From the NCBI GenBank assembly GCA_950295325.1, contig OX485805.1:56754758-56818757 (forward strand): 64,000 nt of DNA. Reading direction: 5' to 3'. Made by a program: the position numbers and the translations under genes. The notes under the pieces were generated by a model. It was not told where the DNA came from and ran no database searches. It was given only the letters and a program-made list of their open reading frames with translations. This stretch comes from Polytrichum commune. Taxonomy: Eukaryota; Streptophyta; Polytrichopsida; Polytrichales; Polytrichaceae. Positions 1-13,788 of the stretch are shown here, piece by piece. How positions within the stretch are numbered: the stretch's first letter is position 1; every line of letters begins with the position of its first letter.

Positions 1-1312
1 CAAATTGTGAACATTGAAGTTCTATTATGTAGGAAATTATAACAGGAATATCAATAGTGGTCTTGAGGGGCAGCAGTTTAAAAATAAACTTAGGGTTGGT
101 TTGTTAAGTGAACCTCCACTCAAATCATCTCCGAATGACAAAATTTTACCCTCATTTAGAAGAGGGGCAATATACCTACTCAAATTAGCTCTCATATTTT
201 GAAATTATTATGTTCTAATTTTTTTGGGAAGCTTTGCAATTTGAGTCAGCTGTGCCACCTGGATTCCACATGGATTTACACCCATTGATACATGTCCAAC
301 TGAAATTTCCAACAAAAAATGTTAGGATATGTTGTATTTGAGTGTCATGCAGATTTTCTAGATCAATTGGGAAACATTTGCACATAAGGGATCAACAAAA
401 AAACATGTTTAGGATTTGCTGCCCCTAAGCTCCAAAGGTGACAAATGTCAAGGTTTGGTTTATGGACCGGTTCCACTACAAATGAGTTGAGAGCACACTT
501 TCATATTTGAATTAATCCAAAATTAACTAACTCTATTAAAATTAAAATCATCTATGTGGTAGAATATAGCAAACTTGAATATGAACAAGAATTTATCCAA
601 ACTAGTGTCAAAGGGGTTAGAGTGAATTGCTCACGACTAGATTATGGTCGCATAGGACATTAAGGGTTAAGAAGCAGCTTATTGTAACAAAAGTACTGGA
701 AACGTGGCCATGTCAAGCTTATCCACTTCCAACTACATGAATCTCTCATGTGCATTCAATTTAGCAAACTTCCAATTTGCTTGTCTTTCACTATCATCCA
801 AAAGAATTGTTGAAGTTCCAACACTGAGCTCTTCAGGTTGGATGGCAAAGTTTAGTCAATGTAAGCCATGAACTCAACAAAAAGTTGTTTGAACTTTAGA
901 GCACAATCTATGGAATATCTTGTTCTTTCTCCACACAAGTATCTCCACAAATTGATTCATAACACCCTTACAAGGTCCGTTCATTAAACTGCAATGTCAC
1001 ATGGTTTCATTGCATGAGGTTGAGGTGTCTTAGAAGGTGTACATTTCATAGGGATCATCAGGTTCTCAACAATGGTCTCACTTTGACAACATGTCTCTCA
1101 GATCATGCCCACAAAACAAAAGTGGTGACACTCCTTACAGTTTAAAAGAACAAAAGCTCAACAGAAAGACTCCAGAATCTAGAGCACGTGTTGCCCACAA
1201 CTTGCATCTGGTTCGTATTACATTATTCAACGCAATGTTTCATATTTGTACACATCTTTCATATTTAAGCTCATGCTACACATAATCTCACTTACATGAT
1301 CTCATGCTGTTT
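1..1312. other. Intergenic, no gene seen
   Basis: AT-rich sequence with only short open frames (up to about 65 codons) lacking recognisable motifs or splice-consistent neighbours. I see nothing to annotate. Confidence 0.5.
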
Positions 1313-1665
1313 TTTTTTTTTTTGAGACAAACATAACAAAAATTTATTTCATTGCCAAAAAACATACAAGACCATTGGGACCAAAAAAGAGAGCAGAGAA
1401 AGCCTCTTGGGTGCATCCAATGAAACCACAAAACCCCAAGAAGGGTGACCAACTTAAGCACATTTAAGAAAGCAAACATTAGGCGTCTTATTGTTCCACA
1501 TGATTTTAGAATTTGGCTTATGATAGAGAAGGTTGTTGATGCCCCACGAGTGTTTGAACTTAGCAAGGACATCATCATAGACAACCTCCCTCTTTGAGTC
1601 TTTGAGAGTTTTTCCCCATACAATTCTACCATGCCAAGAAGGCCAAATCATATGCTTCACTTTAC
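1313..1665 (-). mobile_element. Probable 3' end of a LINE-like retrotransposon
   Basis: Read on the minus strand, a broken coding stretch (about 1454-1660, with motifs such as GRIVWGKTL and DDVLAKFKHSWG) runs into an AT-rich tail and then an A tract (T tract on the plus strand, about 1309-1323). A degraded reading frame followed by a terminal A run is the arrangement of a 5'-truncated non-LTR element. No reverse-transcriptase catalytic motif is present and I found no target-site duplication, so this is inference. It could also be a processed pseudogene of an unknown gene. Confidence 0.35.
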
Positions 1666-1699
1666 TAGCGTCCCATCAAGTATTATTGAAAATAAGGTT

Positions 1700-1716
1700 C
1701 CCCCCCCCCCCCCCCC
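1700..1716. repeat. Poly-C tract
   Basis: Homopolymer of about 16-17 C on the plus strand, one of several C/G runs in the window (6.33, 6.45, 49.55, 61.46, 62.20 kb). Confidence 0.9.
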
Positions 1717-2699
1717 AAACCAAATGGTCCACAACCTGATGCCTCTAAGGAGGAGCCATTGCCGAAAATCTTCATGATTTGATGATGATAATGGAAGGTC
1801 CAATTTGGAGTGCAATATCTATACATAGATTTATGTATCACTTTATCAAATTTAAATCCTACATCTCATTGTTTAAGTTTGCCATTGCTCAAGAGCAAGG
1901 CTCATTGATGCACATTATGTCATCTTCAATATCGGATGGGGATGGGTAGGTTTGCCAACCTCTGGTGCATTAGCTTCATGACCTAGCCATGCGCAAAGAG
2001 ATTCAAACTCATGATATGGAGTCTTCTTCGTAAGTGAGGTCGAGTGGAGAGGTTGAACTTGCATTTTCTAGGAGTTTGTATCATGTACAAGGTAAGTGGG
2101 GTAAATTCCACTACTTATCTCAATCGGACACCTATACTTGAGTTGTGTGTGGTTAGGTGTGGATCTAAGAATGGACATCAAAAAGACAAATATTTATAAG
2201 AGATCGGACTATGTGTTCAAAGTTTGTTATTGTTCAAGGTTGAATAATCAACAAAATTGGGGGACCTATATGATCATCTAAGAAGAAAAATAATCTTCAC
2301 TTTAACAATGAATAAGATATTCATGTGAGATTTGAGATTTATGAGAAAAAAGGCTATGGCCTCACTCTGGATTTGCAAATCCTCTTGCATATTCAATATA
2401 TCAAGAGAACCGGATTTATTGGAAAGAAAAGGTAATCATTTAAGACCCATTTACTTTAGGTTTGGTTTTGACAGGTTTTTTTTAAAGGTCAATCTAATGT
2501 GAGCTTAACCAAACCATTCAAAAAAATTTATTAACATTTTTTTTTTCTTTCTTTTCCGGCTATGCAATGACTTTTTGCTAAGCATTCAATGCTTGGAGCT
2601 ATGTTAAAAAATGGTATGTGAAAAAATAAAGGGGCGGGCAACCTAAAAACCTATTGTCCGTAGGCCATTTAGCCCAGTTGGCGTCACAATGGGAGTGTG

Positions 2700-4033
2700 G
2701 GGAGCCACCATGTTGCACAATCTAGATTGTCAAAGTAGCATGTTCATCCTATGGCTAGGGGTTGGGGAGCCCATCCCACTGCCCCCAACCCTAAGGGTGT
2801 TCACTTCTTCCCCACTTGGCCCTCCATTATGGACTCCACCTCCCCCATGGTAGCCAATGCGCACCTCATTATTGTTGGTTGCTTGCCACCTCCCCATGCT
2901 GGCATAACTACCCTTGCTTGTTGTCGACCTTTGGTTGCCACCTCACCCTCAATCATGGTTTCTCTAGTGGCCATTAGCTAGCTTGCTTCTCATTGTCCTT
3001 GCTGTCCTCTTTTTGGTGTTCATTTGCGCTTGTGGTCGTCCACACAATCCTCCTATTTGTGTTTGGTCTTGTAGCTGCTCTACTCACCTTTGTGGTCATC
3101 TTTGCTAAAATGTTGGTGTTGCTTACTTGTCGCAGTTGTTGCGGTCATGTTGGCATCCTCACTTGCCAATTTATTATTGTTTGTGCCGATCCAATACTCA
3201 TTGATGATACTTTTGTTGCTATGTCCTTGCGCCCCCCTTTACCCCTCTCTCACATGTTTGGATCTATTGTTGTTGTATTCATGTTTCCGCTCTTGCTATT
3301 CCTCATCTGTTGATGCTCACATGTGCCAATCCAGTACTCCTTTGCATTTGTGTTGTTGTTGCGTTTGTTGGTGACCCCTAACCCCTTACTCACCAATGCT
3401 GATCTATTGTCGGTGTTCATTGTTGCCGTTGAGTCGCACCTGCTAGTGTTTAGTTGTTGCCGTTGTGCTCCTTGGTCGTCACACTGCTCTTTCGCCTTTG
3501 CTCAATGGCATACCTCTATCATGGTCGTGGTTGTCCTCACACTTGCTCCTCCCATGACCCCCTTGATTGCTTGTTGCCTTTCATGTAATCTTGGTTGTCC
3601 TTGGCTTGGCCATCGCGCTATCTTTGTGTGCCCCCAACCCCTTGCTCACTTGTGCCGATCTGTGTGGTCATGATCATTGTCACCTTCACCTTTGCATTGC
3701 TCCTTGTGTAGATTTGTCCTTGTTGTAGGTGCTAGTCGTCCTTCTTTGCCATCGCCATTGCCATGGACAGGTAAGTTGCCATGTTTGCCTTCATCCTTCC
3801 ATCATTGCCCATGGCCTGCCATAGCTAGTCCACTCCTTGCCCCATCCTCTCATGTGCTGCTCCCTACCTCCTTGGTGGCCATAGCCTTATTTCTTGGATC
3901 ACCTTCCATTGCCGTTGGGATTTGTACCTCCAACATAGTATGGTGTCAATATTTTGCGATTTGGTGGTGGCACACCACCTTCACGGATTCAAATTCAAAG
4001 GCAAGTTTTCCACCCCCAAACTTTGATTTTTGC

Positions 4034-4070
<37 letters not shown>

Positions 4071-4160
4071 TTGTTTTTTGTTTTTATTTTGGTCCTGTTA
4101 CTTGTTTTTTCTTTGTTAAGTTGCACGTTTCCAATGCTCACTCATTTATCTTTGTAGGTA
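2700..4160. repeat. Pyrimidine-rich degenerate minisatellite-like region
   Basis: About 1.4 kb of C/T-rich plus strand with recurring words such as CCCCTAACCCCTT, TTGCTCAC, TGCCGATC and TTGTTGTTG at irregular spacing. Consecutive open frames (2751-2981, 2993-3313, 3323-3673, 3677-4192) exist because the composition lacks stop codons. Their products are low-complexity Leu/Val/Cys/Pro strings without domains, so I do not call them genes. A (TG)n microsatellite ends the tract. Confidence 0.6.
4035..4066. repeat. (TG)16 microsatellite
   Basis: Perfect dinucleotide run at the 3' edge of the pyrimidine-rich region. Confidence 0.95.
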
Positions 4161-5089
4161 GGAGTTTTTTTTTTTTTAAAAAAAAAATTTAGATTTAATT
4201 AAGAGTTTCAATCTTGCTATTTGTTTTGAGATCTTTGCCACACGTTGTAGAAGTTGTTGGCCATGTATTTGGGATTTCGATGTTGTATTCCATGTGCGAA
4301 TCCACAGGTGTATAGGTGCCACAACTCCATGATTTCTTGCGCTTGGTTGTTTTTGTGAGTGATTTTTTCACATTTCTTTCATTTTCCTCATTTTGTTATT
4401 TGCAAGAGGAATATTGTTAACACCAGTCCAATGGTCGAGGACCTCAAATCCAAACTTAGACATCCACTCTTACATGTCAATCTTTTGAGCAGTACGTGAT
4501 GTACTAACATACTAGGAAAATCCACTATCACAAAAAATCATATGTAGATAAAAAAACTTACTTCCAACTTGAATGTTGTTGCATGCATGGTACCGATGAT
4601 GCAATGGAAATTGATGAGTCTCTCATGGATGTTGGGTCAAGGTTTTGCCAGATTGGAGATATGAACTGATCGTGTTGATGAAGTGAGAGAACATCTCTCA
4701 ATGGACTTGTCAGTAGCGAGCTAGAACCTATTCAAGGGAGTGCAACTTGGCTTAAAGATCGGAATCAAAAAGCCCAAGTTGAAGGCATGAAGCACCCAAC
4801 AAAAAGCTTAAGTTCATTGAATGGAGAGAAGCCCAAATTCATGACAAACAAGAACCAACTTATGCTCAAGCCCAAGGCTTGAGCATGTAGCCAAAAGATC
4901 AAAACAAGAGCCAACACCATAGATTTCAAGTGCCAAGTTGACAAAAATAAAGCCCCAAGCACAAGGCCAAGGGTAGTACCAACAAACTCAAATCCAAGCA
5001 AACAACCTACAAATTTTGTGACACATCACATCCTCTTGGTCTTGAAAATGACCACCATCATATGGTGTGGAGGCAACATTCATATGAAT

Positions 5090-6190
5090 GTGGAGGAGAG
5101 ATTTTCATGAATATTGATTGATTGATTGATTGATTTTATTTTATTTTTATTTTGAAAATCCAAGCTCAGTTGCATTTTGTATGACACTTTGGGGATTGAG
5201 GGCTTGAGGTTGAGACAAGTATTTCATAGTACTAGTCTTGAATTGAAAAGCTCATATAAGTATAAAGGAGAAAATTTCATGAATATTAAAAAAAAATAAA
5301 AAATAAAAATTGAAGCTCGTTTGCACCCTGCATGAAATTTTGAAGATTGAGGGCTTGAGGTCGGTAATATCGCACAATATTGGTCTTGAATGGCAAAGCT
5401 CATATAAATTTAGAAGAGAGAATATCATGAATATTAAAAAGATTACAAATTAAAGTCAGAGCTCATTTGCACTTTGTACGAAATTTTGGAGATGGAGGGC
5501 TTGAGGTCGGCACTAATACTGCAAAACCCTAGTCTTGAATGGCAAAGCTCATATAAGTATAAAGAAGAGAATTTCTTGAATATTCAAAAAGTAATTTAAA
5601 ATCAGGATTTGGGAGCTCATTTGCACTTTGTATGAAATTTTGGCAATTGAGGGTTTGGGGTTGACACTAGTATTGCAAAGGTTGAACCTTGATGGCAAAG
5701 CTCATTGAAGTATAAAATAAAGAATATCATGAATATTCAAAAATATAAATTTTGAAATTGGGATTCAAAGTTCATTTGCACTTTGTGTGACACTTTTGGT
5801 GATTGAGGGCTTGAGGTGAATATTGTTACTGCAAAATACTAGTCTTGATTGGCAAAACTTGTATAAGTAGAGGAAAGAAAAATTCACGAATTCTCAAGAA
5901 AAGAAAAATTGACATAAGAGCTCTTTTGCACTTTGTATGAAACTTTAATGATTAAGGGCTTGAGGTCTAGACTAGTATTGTATAATACTAGTCTTGAATG
6001 GCAAAGCTCGTGTAAATGTAAAGGATTTTTTTTTCATGAATATTGAAAAATCATTATAAAATTGAGGTTCCTTTGCACTTTATATGAAATTTTGGAGATT
6101 GAGGGCTTGAGATCGGCATTAGTACTACACAATATTAATCTTCCATGACAAAGCTCATATAAATGTAGAAGAGAGAATTTCATGAATTAT
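5090..6190. repeat. Degenerate tandem array, about 7 units of 150 bp
   Basis: The block TTTGCACTTTGTATGAAATT recurs with small changes near 5171, 5322, 5467, 5617, 5776, 5925 and 6073. Each copy is followed by 'gattgagggcttgaggt', then 'agtcttgaatggcaaagctc', then 'tttcatgaatatt' and an A/T linker. Spacing is about 145-155 bp. The units have diverged and contain no shared open frame, so this is an old non-coding satellite-like array. Confidence 0.9.
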
Positions 6191-6325
6191 AAAAAAATAA
6201 GTTATGTACACTCTCTTCAAGTGAGCCAAAAAATGTATCTTTGAAACTAAAGACCTTTGCCAGTTGGCAACTTCTAAGTGGTGCAAATACCAGAAAACAA
6301 CCTCCATTTCTAGGAGTTGTATGTG

Positions 6326-6464
6326 AACCCCTCCCCCCCCCCCCCCTCCCCACCCAAAGAAAAAAATTGAAGCTAAATATTGATGCCATCCTAACTCTGA
6401 AGTGGTCCAAACAATTGATGAAGCCCGTTTGCTACAACGGCGCGGGGGGGGGGGGGGTGGGAAC
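6326..6464. repeat. Poly-C / poly-G tracts in inverted relation
   Basis: A C-rich run (about 6330-6352) and a G run (about 6445-6458) lie roughly 100 bp apart and could pair. The flanks GAACCCCTCCC and GGGTGGGAACTTC are also roughly inverted. Possible remnant of a small inverted-repeat element. The open frames across it on both strands are a by-product. Confidence 0.6.
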
Positions 6465-7879
6465 TTCAAGAATCCAAATACAAATCATACAACATGAGCT
6501 CTTGAGCTTACAAGGCTACTTGAATTTTTGGGTTCTTTATGTGAGCCAAAAAGCAAGTGTTTCAAACAAAAAATCATTTCCAACCAACTTCTGAAGTGGT
6601 CCAAACAAAATGTCTTTAGTTAGTGACCTCTTAGCCGCCATGACTTGTAGGCCATCTCATTATCTCATTATCTAAGAAGTCTTTGGAAGCGGATGTTTGT
6701 TTGTTCCTTTGGCCATATTCTCGTTGCTTGATTTGGCAGTACTCATCAAAGTCATATTTCTATAGGGTCCATCTTGCTCCTCTTCCAAACAACCTTTTCT
6801 TGGAGCGCATTTTGAAAGTCATATCTAAATGAACCTTCAATGAGCTTATTGTTCAGCTGAATAACCCATAACTTGTCAATACCGATTGGAGCTAAATGAT
6901 CATAGACCAACTAGAGTGGCTTGCTCGGTTTTAGACAATGTGGGATAACCAACTCTATGTTGCATACAAAATTTGGTTTTGATAGAGAATCTGGAGCCCA
7001 ACCTTAACAATGAGCAAGTGATGTATGCATTAGGGTTTTACAACAATTCCCTATAATTGTGCATGTGAAGATGATTATAATATGGTTGATTAGAACTTCA
7101 TATGTTACTTGCTCTTGTAGTATTGCATCCTTGACTCCTCACTCCATGATAGTGACTTGGCGTTTGTGAACACTGTTGGAGTAGAGTGTTGGAGATGATT
7201 ATAGGAGCTTAACTTTAGACTTTAGTGGTGGAGAATCCAAGCCAAATTTGTTGTTGCTCACACTTAATACTTCAACGAGGTTGTAAATTGTCTTCAAATT
7301 TCAATTGCGCATTTTGTAGAGGCTTTGCAAACATGGACAATGTATGTGAAAAGTGTGTGCCATTTCATCTCACTAGAGAACAACATATACACAAATTGTT
7401 TTTTTAGCATTATGGACATCTCTTTCAATTGATACGCAATACGTAGTTGGGAAATGTTTGTCTACGATGAAATCTCTCACAACTGTAAACCTACATCAAG
7501 GAAACCCTATCCCTGTAACTCCATCCTTGTGCAATGTTGTCTGCTAATTTTGCTAGTATACTTCTATACGTTCACTCACAATTGCACTAAGGAAAAAACT
7601 TTTACAAAGTGTTTTAAATGAGGTATATGGTCGTAAATGGTCACTTTGTCCTACTAGCCCACTTCTCCTCGGAAATGTACCACATGATTAGGAGTAAATG
7701 GAGGTTGTAGGCACTTTCCTCATAATTTTGGGAGCTAGTATGAACACCTAATTTGGTATCAAGGTGAGGATTCTTGTGATCATTGGGTGATCTTTAAACA
7801 ATCATAAAGGTTTTTCATATTATGTTGACAAATGAGTCTAGAATGATATCAATTTCAAGCCCATTGTCCAAACTTCATT

Positions 7880-7995
7880 CTCTTCTAGACATGTGTCTTT
7901 TTGGTGTCTATTTTTGGAGCCTCGCCTAATTATATACTACTCAAATATAGGTGTCCATTTAAGATCAATAAATGAATTAGGTACCTCTATCTTAC
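7880..7995. repeat. Dispersed repeat family R, copy
   Basis: Shares 'acatgtgtctttttggtgt' and 'aaatataggtgtccattta' plus 'gaattagg' with copies near 25610-25700, 31705-31825, 37185-37260 and 55810-55920. Family unidentified; possibly fragments of a larger retroelement. Confidence 0.65.
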
Positions 7996-10429
7996 GTAGA
8001 ATATTTCAATTATACAATAACATAAACTAATCCCTCTGTCAAAAAACCAATATTCTAGGCAAAATACGCACCACCTAACCAAAACATCAATCTTCGGTTT
8101 ATAGATGTCTTGAATCTCTTAGCGAATGAATCGTGTTGTCTCAAGGGTTGGACTCGTAGTTGAGACCAATGGTGGAATAGTATCTTCTTTTTGAAAAGGT
8201 CGTTGACGGTATTTGTGTTTTTCATACCATTTGGGTACACATAACATGTAAGAGCCTTCACCTAGGTAAAATTGTCCTGATATCAATATGGTTCATAATG
8301 ATATTGACCCAAATAATAACTTGGGTATACAAACATTCTCTAACCTTGACATATCCACCAAATATGTATGTGTATTAGAGTGGTATTACAATTTTGATAC
8401 CCATGGGTAGATTCTTTCAAGATACCATTGTTGACGTTGATTATTGAGACTATCATCCTTGCATTCACTTGCCTACGTACCGGTCCAACAGTGGTTGGGA
8501 ACTCACACTCCCAATGAAGGCACAAATCGGCTGACAACACAATCCAATATGTATTTGCCCGGGCAACCATAAATTTAATTTGGGCATTCCCAAGAAAATT
8601 ATGGGTAGCCGCCTTAAAAACTTGGTTATAGGGAAATTTATCAATATTAAAAGCATTCTTGAAAGCCCATTGACTTGGAGTCCACACACTAAGAGCTCAA
8701 ACTATGGACAATCCTACTGAGTGACCCAATGAGATGCATTCTCCAAGCTGAGAGTGCAAGGGCAGTGATCAAGTTTCCTCAAATTTCTCCTACCAAACGA
8801 CTTAGTAAGCAAGGTATATTCGATATACCTAACCTATATACTCTGAATTTGTTAACCATCTTAAGCTTCATAGTGAACATAATTGGGGGACTTATATGAC
8901 CATTTAATGAACTCAAGCATCTTTGCTTTGATAATGAATAAGACATTCATACGACCTCCAAAAATTCTCAAGGATATGGGTGCGACCAAGATTTGGACTT
9001 TGCTTAGTCATCTCACACTAATTGTATCAAACTTTCATATCCCACAACAAGTGGGTGCAAAGGTGCCCATTTAAGGCCCACTCACCCTAGTGTGTGAAAA
9101 ACAAAAAGGCCTAACTAGAAGTGAGACCAATCATGAGTAAAACGATTGTCAAAGCTCGCGGCGGGTCGGAAACGTTTCATGGGGATAGTATATATTCGCT
9201 TTGACATTGCCGGCCTCCATAAATCCAGTTGGGGCCTTGTTTACTTATGCAGCCACTCACGGAATGCATGGAAGAAAACGAAATGGGAAGGTCCTCGACC
9301 TCTAGATTCACGTGTCAACACTATTTCAAATAGATTCAAATCGCATTAAAGTACACCATTGAATAGGTTCCTTTCAAACCTAGGGTTACAATTTGACCTA
9401 TTTGTTTTCCATGTTTTATAGTTGCAAGATCGACTTATGAGTTGACTCCATGTTGCATGAATCATTAGTTTAAATGTTGTATTACCGCCAAGCATGTTGG
9501 TGTTATGTCTAGGAGGCATTAGGAGGAGCACATGGTCAAGCCACTAGCAAATTGACTACACTATTTATGGTATTTAGTGCCACAATCATTCTTATTGACT
9601 TGCTCAATACTCAATGTCAACCATGGTGTAGTGTCATCAACATTAAATGTTAACCCAACATTCTTTGTCATTCCTTGTAATTTATTGGGGGGATTATAGA
9701 ATTACAGTGTTGCAACTACTGTCACTTACCAAGTGGTTTGTCATCCACGTTTCGATTATCCATAACAATATTGCATCGCAAGTTGCTGACAAAAGAAGGT
9801 AGGGTTTTGGCCAATGGATGAACTCATCCATCATCCATGACAATATTTGTTCACTTAGTCATAAGAATTGTCATCTGAAAAGTTACCTTAGTGACATAAA
9901 ATACCCTATGACACTATATATATCATATTTAGTGTAGTTTAGATGGTAGAAACAATGTATGTTACTAGTCCATTTCTATGGTATTATGTAGTATGGTGTA
10001 GTATAGTGCAGTGAGACGGAATGAGTGATGGCGCCTGTAGAAATGCAACATTGACCTAGGAAAGTTTGCATACGATCATAATAGTTGCAATTATTAGGAT
10101 TACTCAACCAAAACAAATCCCACCAATTAGTAGGCTTACATCTAGGCCTGCCACCACATGGTGTGGGGCCTACCTTGCGGGTTTACTCCCTCTTATATTT
10201 TGCATACACGTGTGTTTGGGACCTATTTATTGGGGGGCTATTTACCTTGCAGAAAAGATTATAAGGTATGGTATTTTTCAAAATAAAGGTGTGATGGTAT
10301 TTTACATGTAATCCTTTTCATTATTTAAAAACCCCTTATATTATATATAAGTTTTTTACAAAATTTATCTACAATGAATATATTAGACCCTATTTTTTTA
10401 TCGCACCTTGTTCTACGATTTTTCGCTAG

Positions 10430-10565
10430 TGAACCCCCCGAGGGGGCCTACTTGGGGATGCACAACTATATTAAGGGCATTGGCTAAGGGTTTCAAACTC
10501 GGGACCTCATCACCTCATTGGACATGCGCACATTGAGGTTATTAACCACTTTAAAGTAGTCATGC
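10430..10565 (-). mobile_element. Possible tRNA-derived SINE fragment
   Basis: On the minus strand a pol III B-box-like sequence (GGTCCCGAGTTTGAAACC) lies downstream of a weak A-box-like GTGGTTAATAACC. No tRNA cloverleaf closes, so it is not a tRNA gene. Tail and target duplication were not found. Confidence 0.3.
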
Positions 10566-13500
10566 TTAAAGTAAGATTTGAAAGGGTCTGGACTCAATGT
10601 GGCATATTAAATTCTCTTATTAGTGTGACCCAAAACAATGATCCCTACTAAGGGAACCATTTTGTAGCTCACAAGAGTTGGGCAAGAGCTCCTTAAATGA
10701 GCTCAAAAGTTGCTCCCCTCTACATGAACTATCTTCAAATGTGTGCATTTAGAACATTCTTCACATTCGAAATGTTATGTAAGTAATAGTGTAATTTTAC
10801 TTCATCACTACCTTTGTGCATGTATTGACATATTTGACCTCAATGGATGCTATAACAGTATTTAGCCATGTGGGTTGGTTCCATACCCCTAGAATATGTC
10901 AATTATATCTTGTGGGCCCCTCAAATAAATTGGGAATATTCATTCTATTCATGCATTCAAGTTGAACTTGGAAAGTTGGGTGGAGTTATGCTCCCAACAC
11001 TATGTGCAACATCCCAATATTATTCCTTGAATCACTATTAATCAAAGAGCTATCATTGAAAATACCAACACTATTCACAATCTTCTTACTATTCAAACCA
11101 ACATTATTCATAATTCGTACCAACGTCAATTTCTTCTAAATTTCTAAGTTTCTTCCCATGAAGGTAAGATAGTGGAGGCCCATGTCATATGCTAAATATT
11201 GAATGAAACACAACCATGCAATTGAATAATGTTATGGTCCTTGATTAGAGAACTTTTAGTAAGATTCCCCAATTGTGCAAGCAATCATGTGGACATAACA
11301 AAGGCTTTGACCACTTCTCCCCACTTTTTGTTAAATTTTTTTGAACCCAATGACATGATCTAGTGGGATGACCACGTGATCCTTGCAGTGAGGAACTTAG
11401 TGCATCAATACTAGGGTGCAAGCATGGTAAAGTGGACCAAAAAATGCTCCAGTATCTTAAAACAATAGTGTTTTTTTGGTCAAACGCTTAAAAGTAGTAA
11501 CAAATTCTTGTTTATGTTGATTTTTTTTTCTTGATAACCTTTATTGTTGTGCTAGTACTCAACTCAAGATGAGATCTTCAAAACAAATGGCTAGATTTGG
11601 TTTTGAACGTAAATTTCACGCCCTTAATTATTTGGAACTTGATTTTTTTTTTTTTTTTTTTTCCATATTCCTTGAATTCATTATACACTTGAGGTCATTC
11701 CGCGGCCTTGGGCAATAATCCAACTCCCGCCAACTCATGAGGAGCTGGTGATGCTACGAGTCATGGAAGCAACCTTTTTAAGTGTAGGTGAACGAATCTC
11801 GACAATAGCCGCTCTTATAAGCTAGGAGGATTATTCTTATCACAAGCTGCCACCCTTACTGAGAATCAACAGTGAAAGGGAGCCCCTAGGGGGGATCATC
11901 GAATAGTTTTGTAGAAAATCATCAATTCAATGTAATATTATCATATTTTTAACAAATTTTGACAATTACTTGTTTAATATCACCACTTGCATTGTCTTCT
12001 AAAATACATAGATTTGAAAGAAAAGTTTTTATCAACACAAATTGCTTGTCTTTGTAGATCAATATGTTTTAAAAATGTTTATGATCTTTTTTTTCACAAA
12101 ACTTCAAGTTAGTATATTGTTTGGAATTACTTTCACTAAAACATGTGCAAAGATCAAGAGTTGTCCACTTTACTGTGCTTGCACCCACTAACTCTACAGT
12201 AATCATTGGTCATTTGCATATTAAGATGTAACTACAAAGCATTGAGGTATCCCAATCTAACAAGATTAAAAAAAAGGATTGGAAAAAGTCTTGAGAGTTT
12301 GGAAAGATGCATGACAAACAATTGTTGACATGTGAAGGCTTGCCAATGTTGAATCTAGTGTCAACATAGATTTAGAAATGATCAAAGTGTTTCCAATCTC
12401 CAACTCTTGTCATCTTGATTACGGTGTGACATATTTGAAGCATTAAACCAAGAGAAATTGTTGCATGGTTGCGGGATGCTTCAATAAATCTTATCCATCC
12501 TAACTAAAACTTTTTCCCTATAAATTTAAGGTTAATTCACCTAAATTAGATCTGGTAAGACTATTTCAAGAGCTTTGGAATAGATTTTGACATGAAACTT
12601 AAAAAAAAATAAAAAAATCTGGGTTATATACGGTTACAACCACTTTCATTGGATGAATGTGAGATATGCTTATATGCAGTAATTCTCCTGGTAGCTAATA
12701 CTTAGGAATGAAAACATCAAGTTACGTAATTAGTGCCCGTGGGCAAGAGATTGTTTTGCTTAATATAAAAAAATAACAAAAATATCACTATTGTACAAGC
12801 CCTTGCTAATGATAGACTTTCCAAACATAAGCACACTTTCTCATGCATATTATACATGCAAAAAAAAAGAAGTGCAGGTGTATCCTATGTTCGGGGAAAA
12901 CCGACGGCTAGTTCATTATCAACCGATGGATTTCCTCTCATGGCCGGTCCAAATTTCCAACCATCGGATGGCAATCCGACTGTAATTTCAATCCTCCGGC
13001 AATTAGCCGATGGACCAGAATATGTCCTGGAAATGTAGCCGATTCTTCTTGTGAGTTACTGGATTTCAACCGGAAGCATCCAGAGCGCTATTTGTCTGGG
13101 GTATCCGATGATGCACTTGAGGAAGTACTCTAAACCTTAAACTTTTTGAATTATGCAACCTTTCCATGACCAAATCCAATTGCTTCTATGAAAATCGGGG
13201 GACCCTTGGCCTTCAAGCGGTGAAGGCATTGCTAGGTTCAATTCCCAAGGATATTAACTCTTCAAATTTAAAGTTTTGAACATGCCTTTCTTTTCACTTA
13301 TTCAAGATTTCTAATAACTTTTCATACATTTTTTAAACAATTAGTGCCGATATGAATTCCATTTAATCGGATATTGGCCAATGAAAATATGAAAATATAG
13401 GCAATTGGCCGATTGATTTTACAAAAGACCGGCTGTTGCCGATATAAATTGGAAAAAATCCGACCCTTCGTAGCGACTACCGGCAATTAGCCACTAAGGC

Positions 13501-13788
13501 TTCAAAAACTTCCCGAACTCTGGGTGTATCTGAACTTCAAAGGTCTAACTGGTCTCACACCTTCAAAAGATTGACTAAAAAGTTGGACTAACATCATGTT
13601 TTGTTTTGTACAATAATCTAAAGTCAACGAGCACTGAGAGCTAGGATGTGAGAGCATGTTCACCTCTTATCAATAGAGGGTTGACATGCAATGGGATAGT
13701 GTCGGGTTTAGCCCTAGGAGTTGGACGCATACGTCAGACCCAATCACTATTGTAACATTGGCAGGACCCAAAAAGCTCTCCTGGGCCG

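Larger units (their letters stand above)
6620..12870. other. Long gene-free stretch
   Basis: No gene can be supported. Short frames (for example 8340-8687 minus) show no domain. The stretch holds dispersed-repeat copies (about 7880-7995 and 8870-9080, resembling 2200-2480), half copies of the ACTAAAT/ATTTAGT motif (about 9575 and 9925), a possible tRNA-derived SINE on the minus strand (about 10430-10565) and T-rich runs near 11525 and 11645. Confidence 0.5.

Noticed and set aside
2993-4192. Row of plus-strand open frames with hydrophobic Leu/Val/Cys-rich products
   Set aside because: They follow from T/C-rich low-complexity DNA, lie in different frames, lack domains and run through a (TG)n repeat.
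5090-6190. CRISPR-like array
   Set aside because: Repeat unit is about 150 bp without regular spacers, and the sequence is a plant nuclear genome.
8340-8687. 115-codon minus-strand frame
   Set aside because: Two overlapping frames on the same strand and no family resemblance; possibly a decayed transposon piece, but nothing proves it.
12875-13540. Possible element with weakly inverted ends around TTCGGGG / CCCGAA and many CCGATGG words
   Set aside because: The ends pair poorly and no target duplication could be found.
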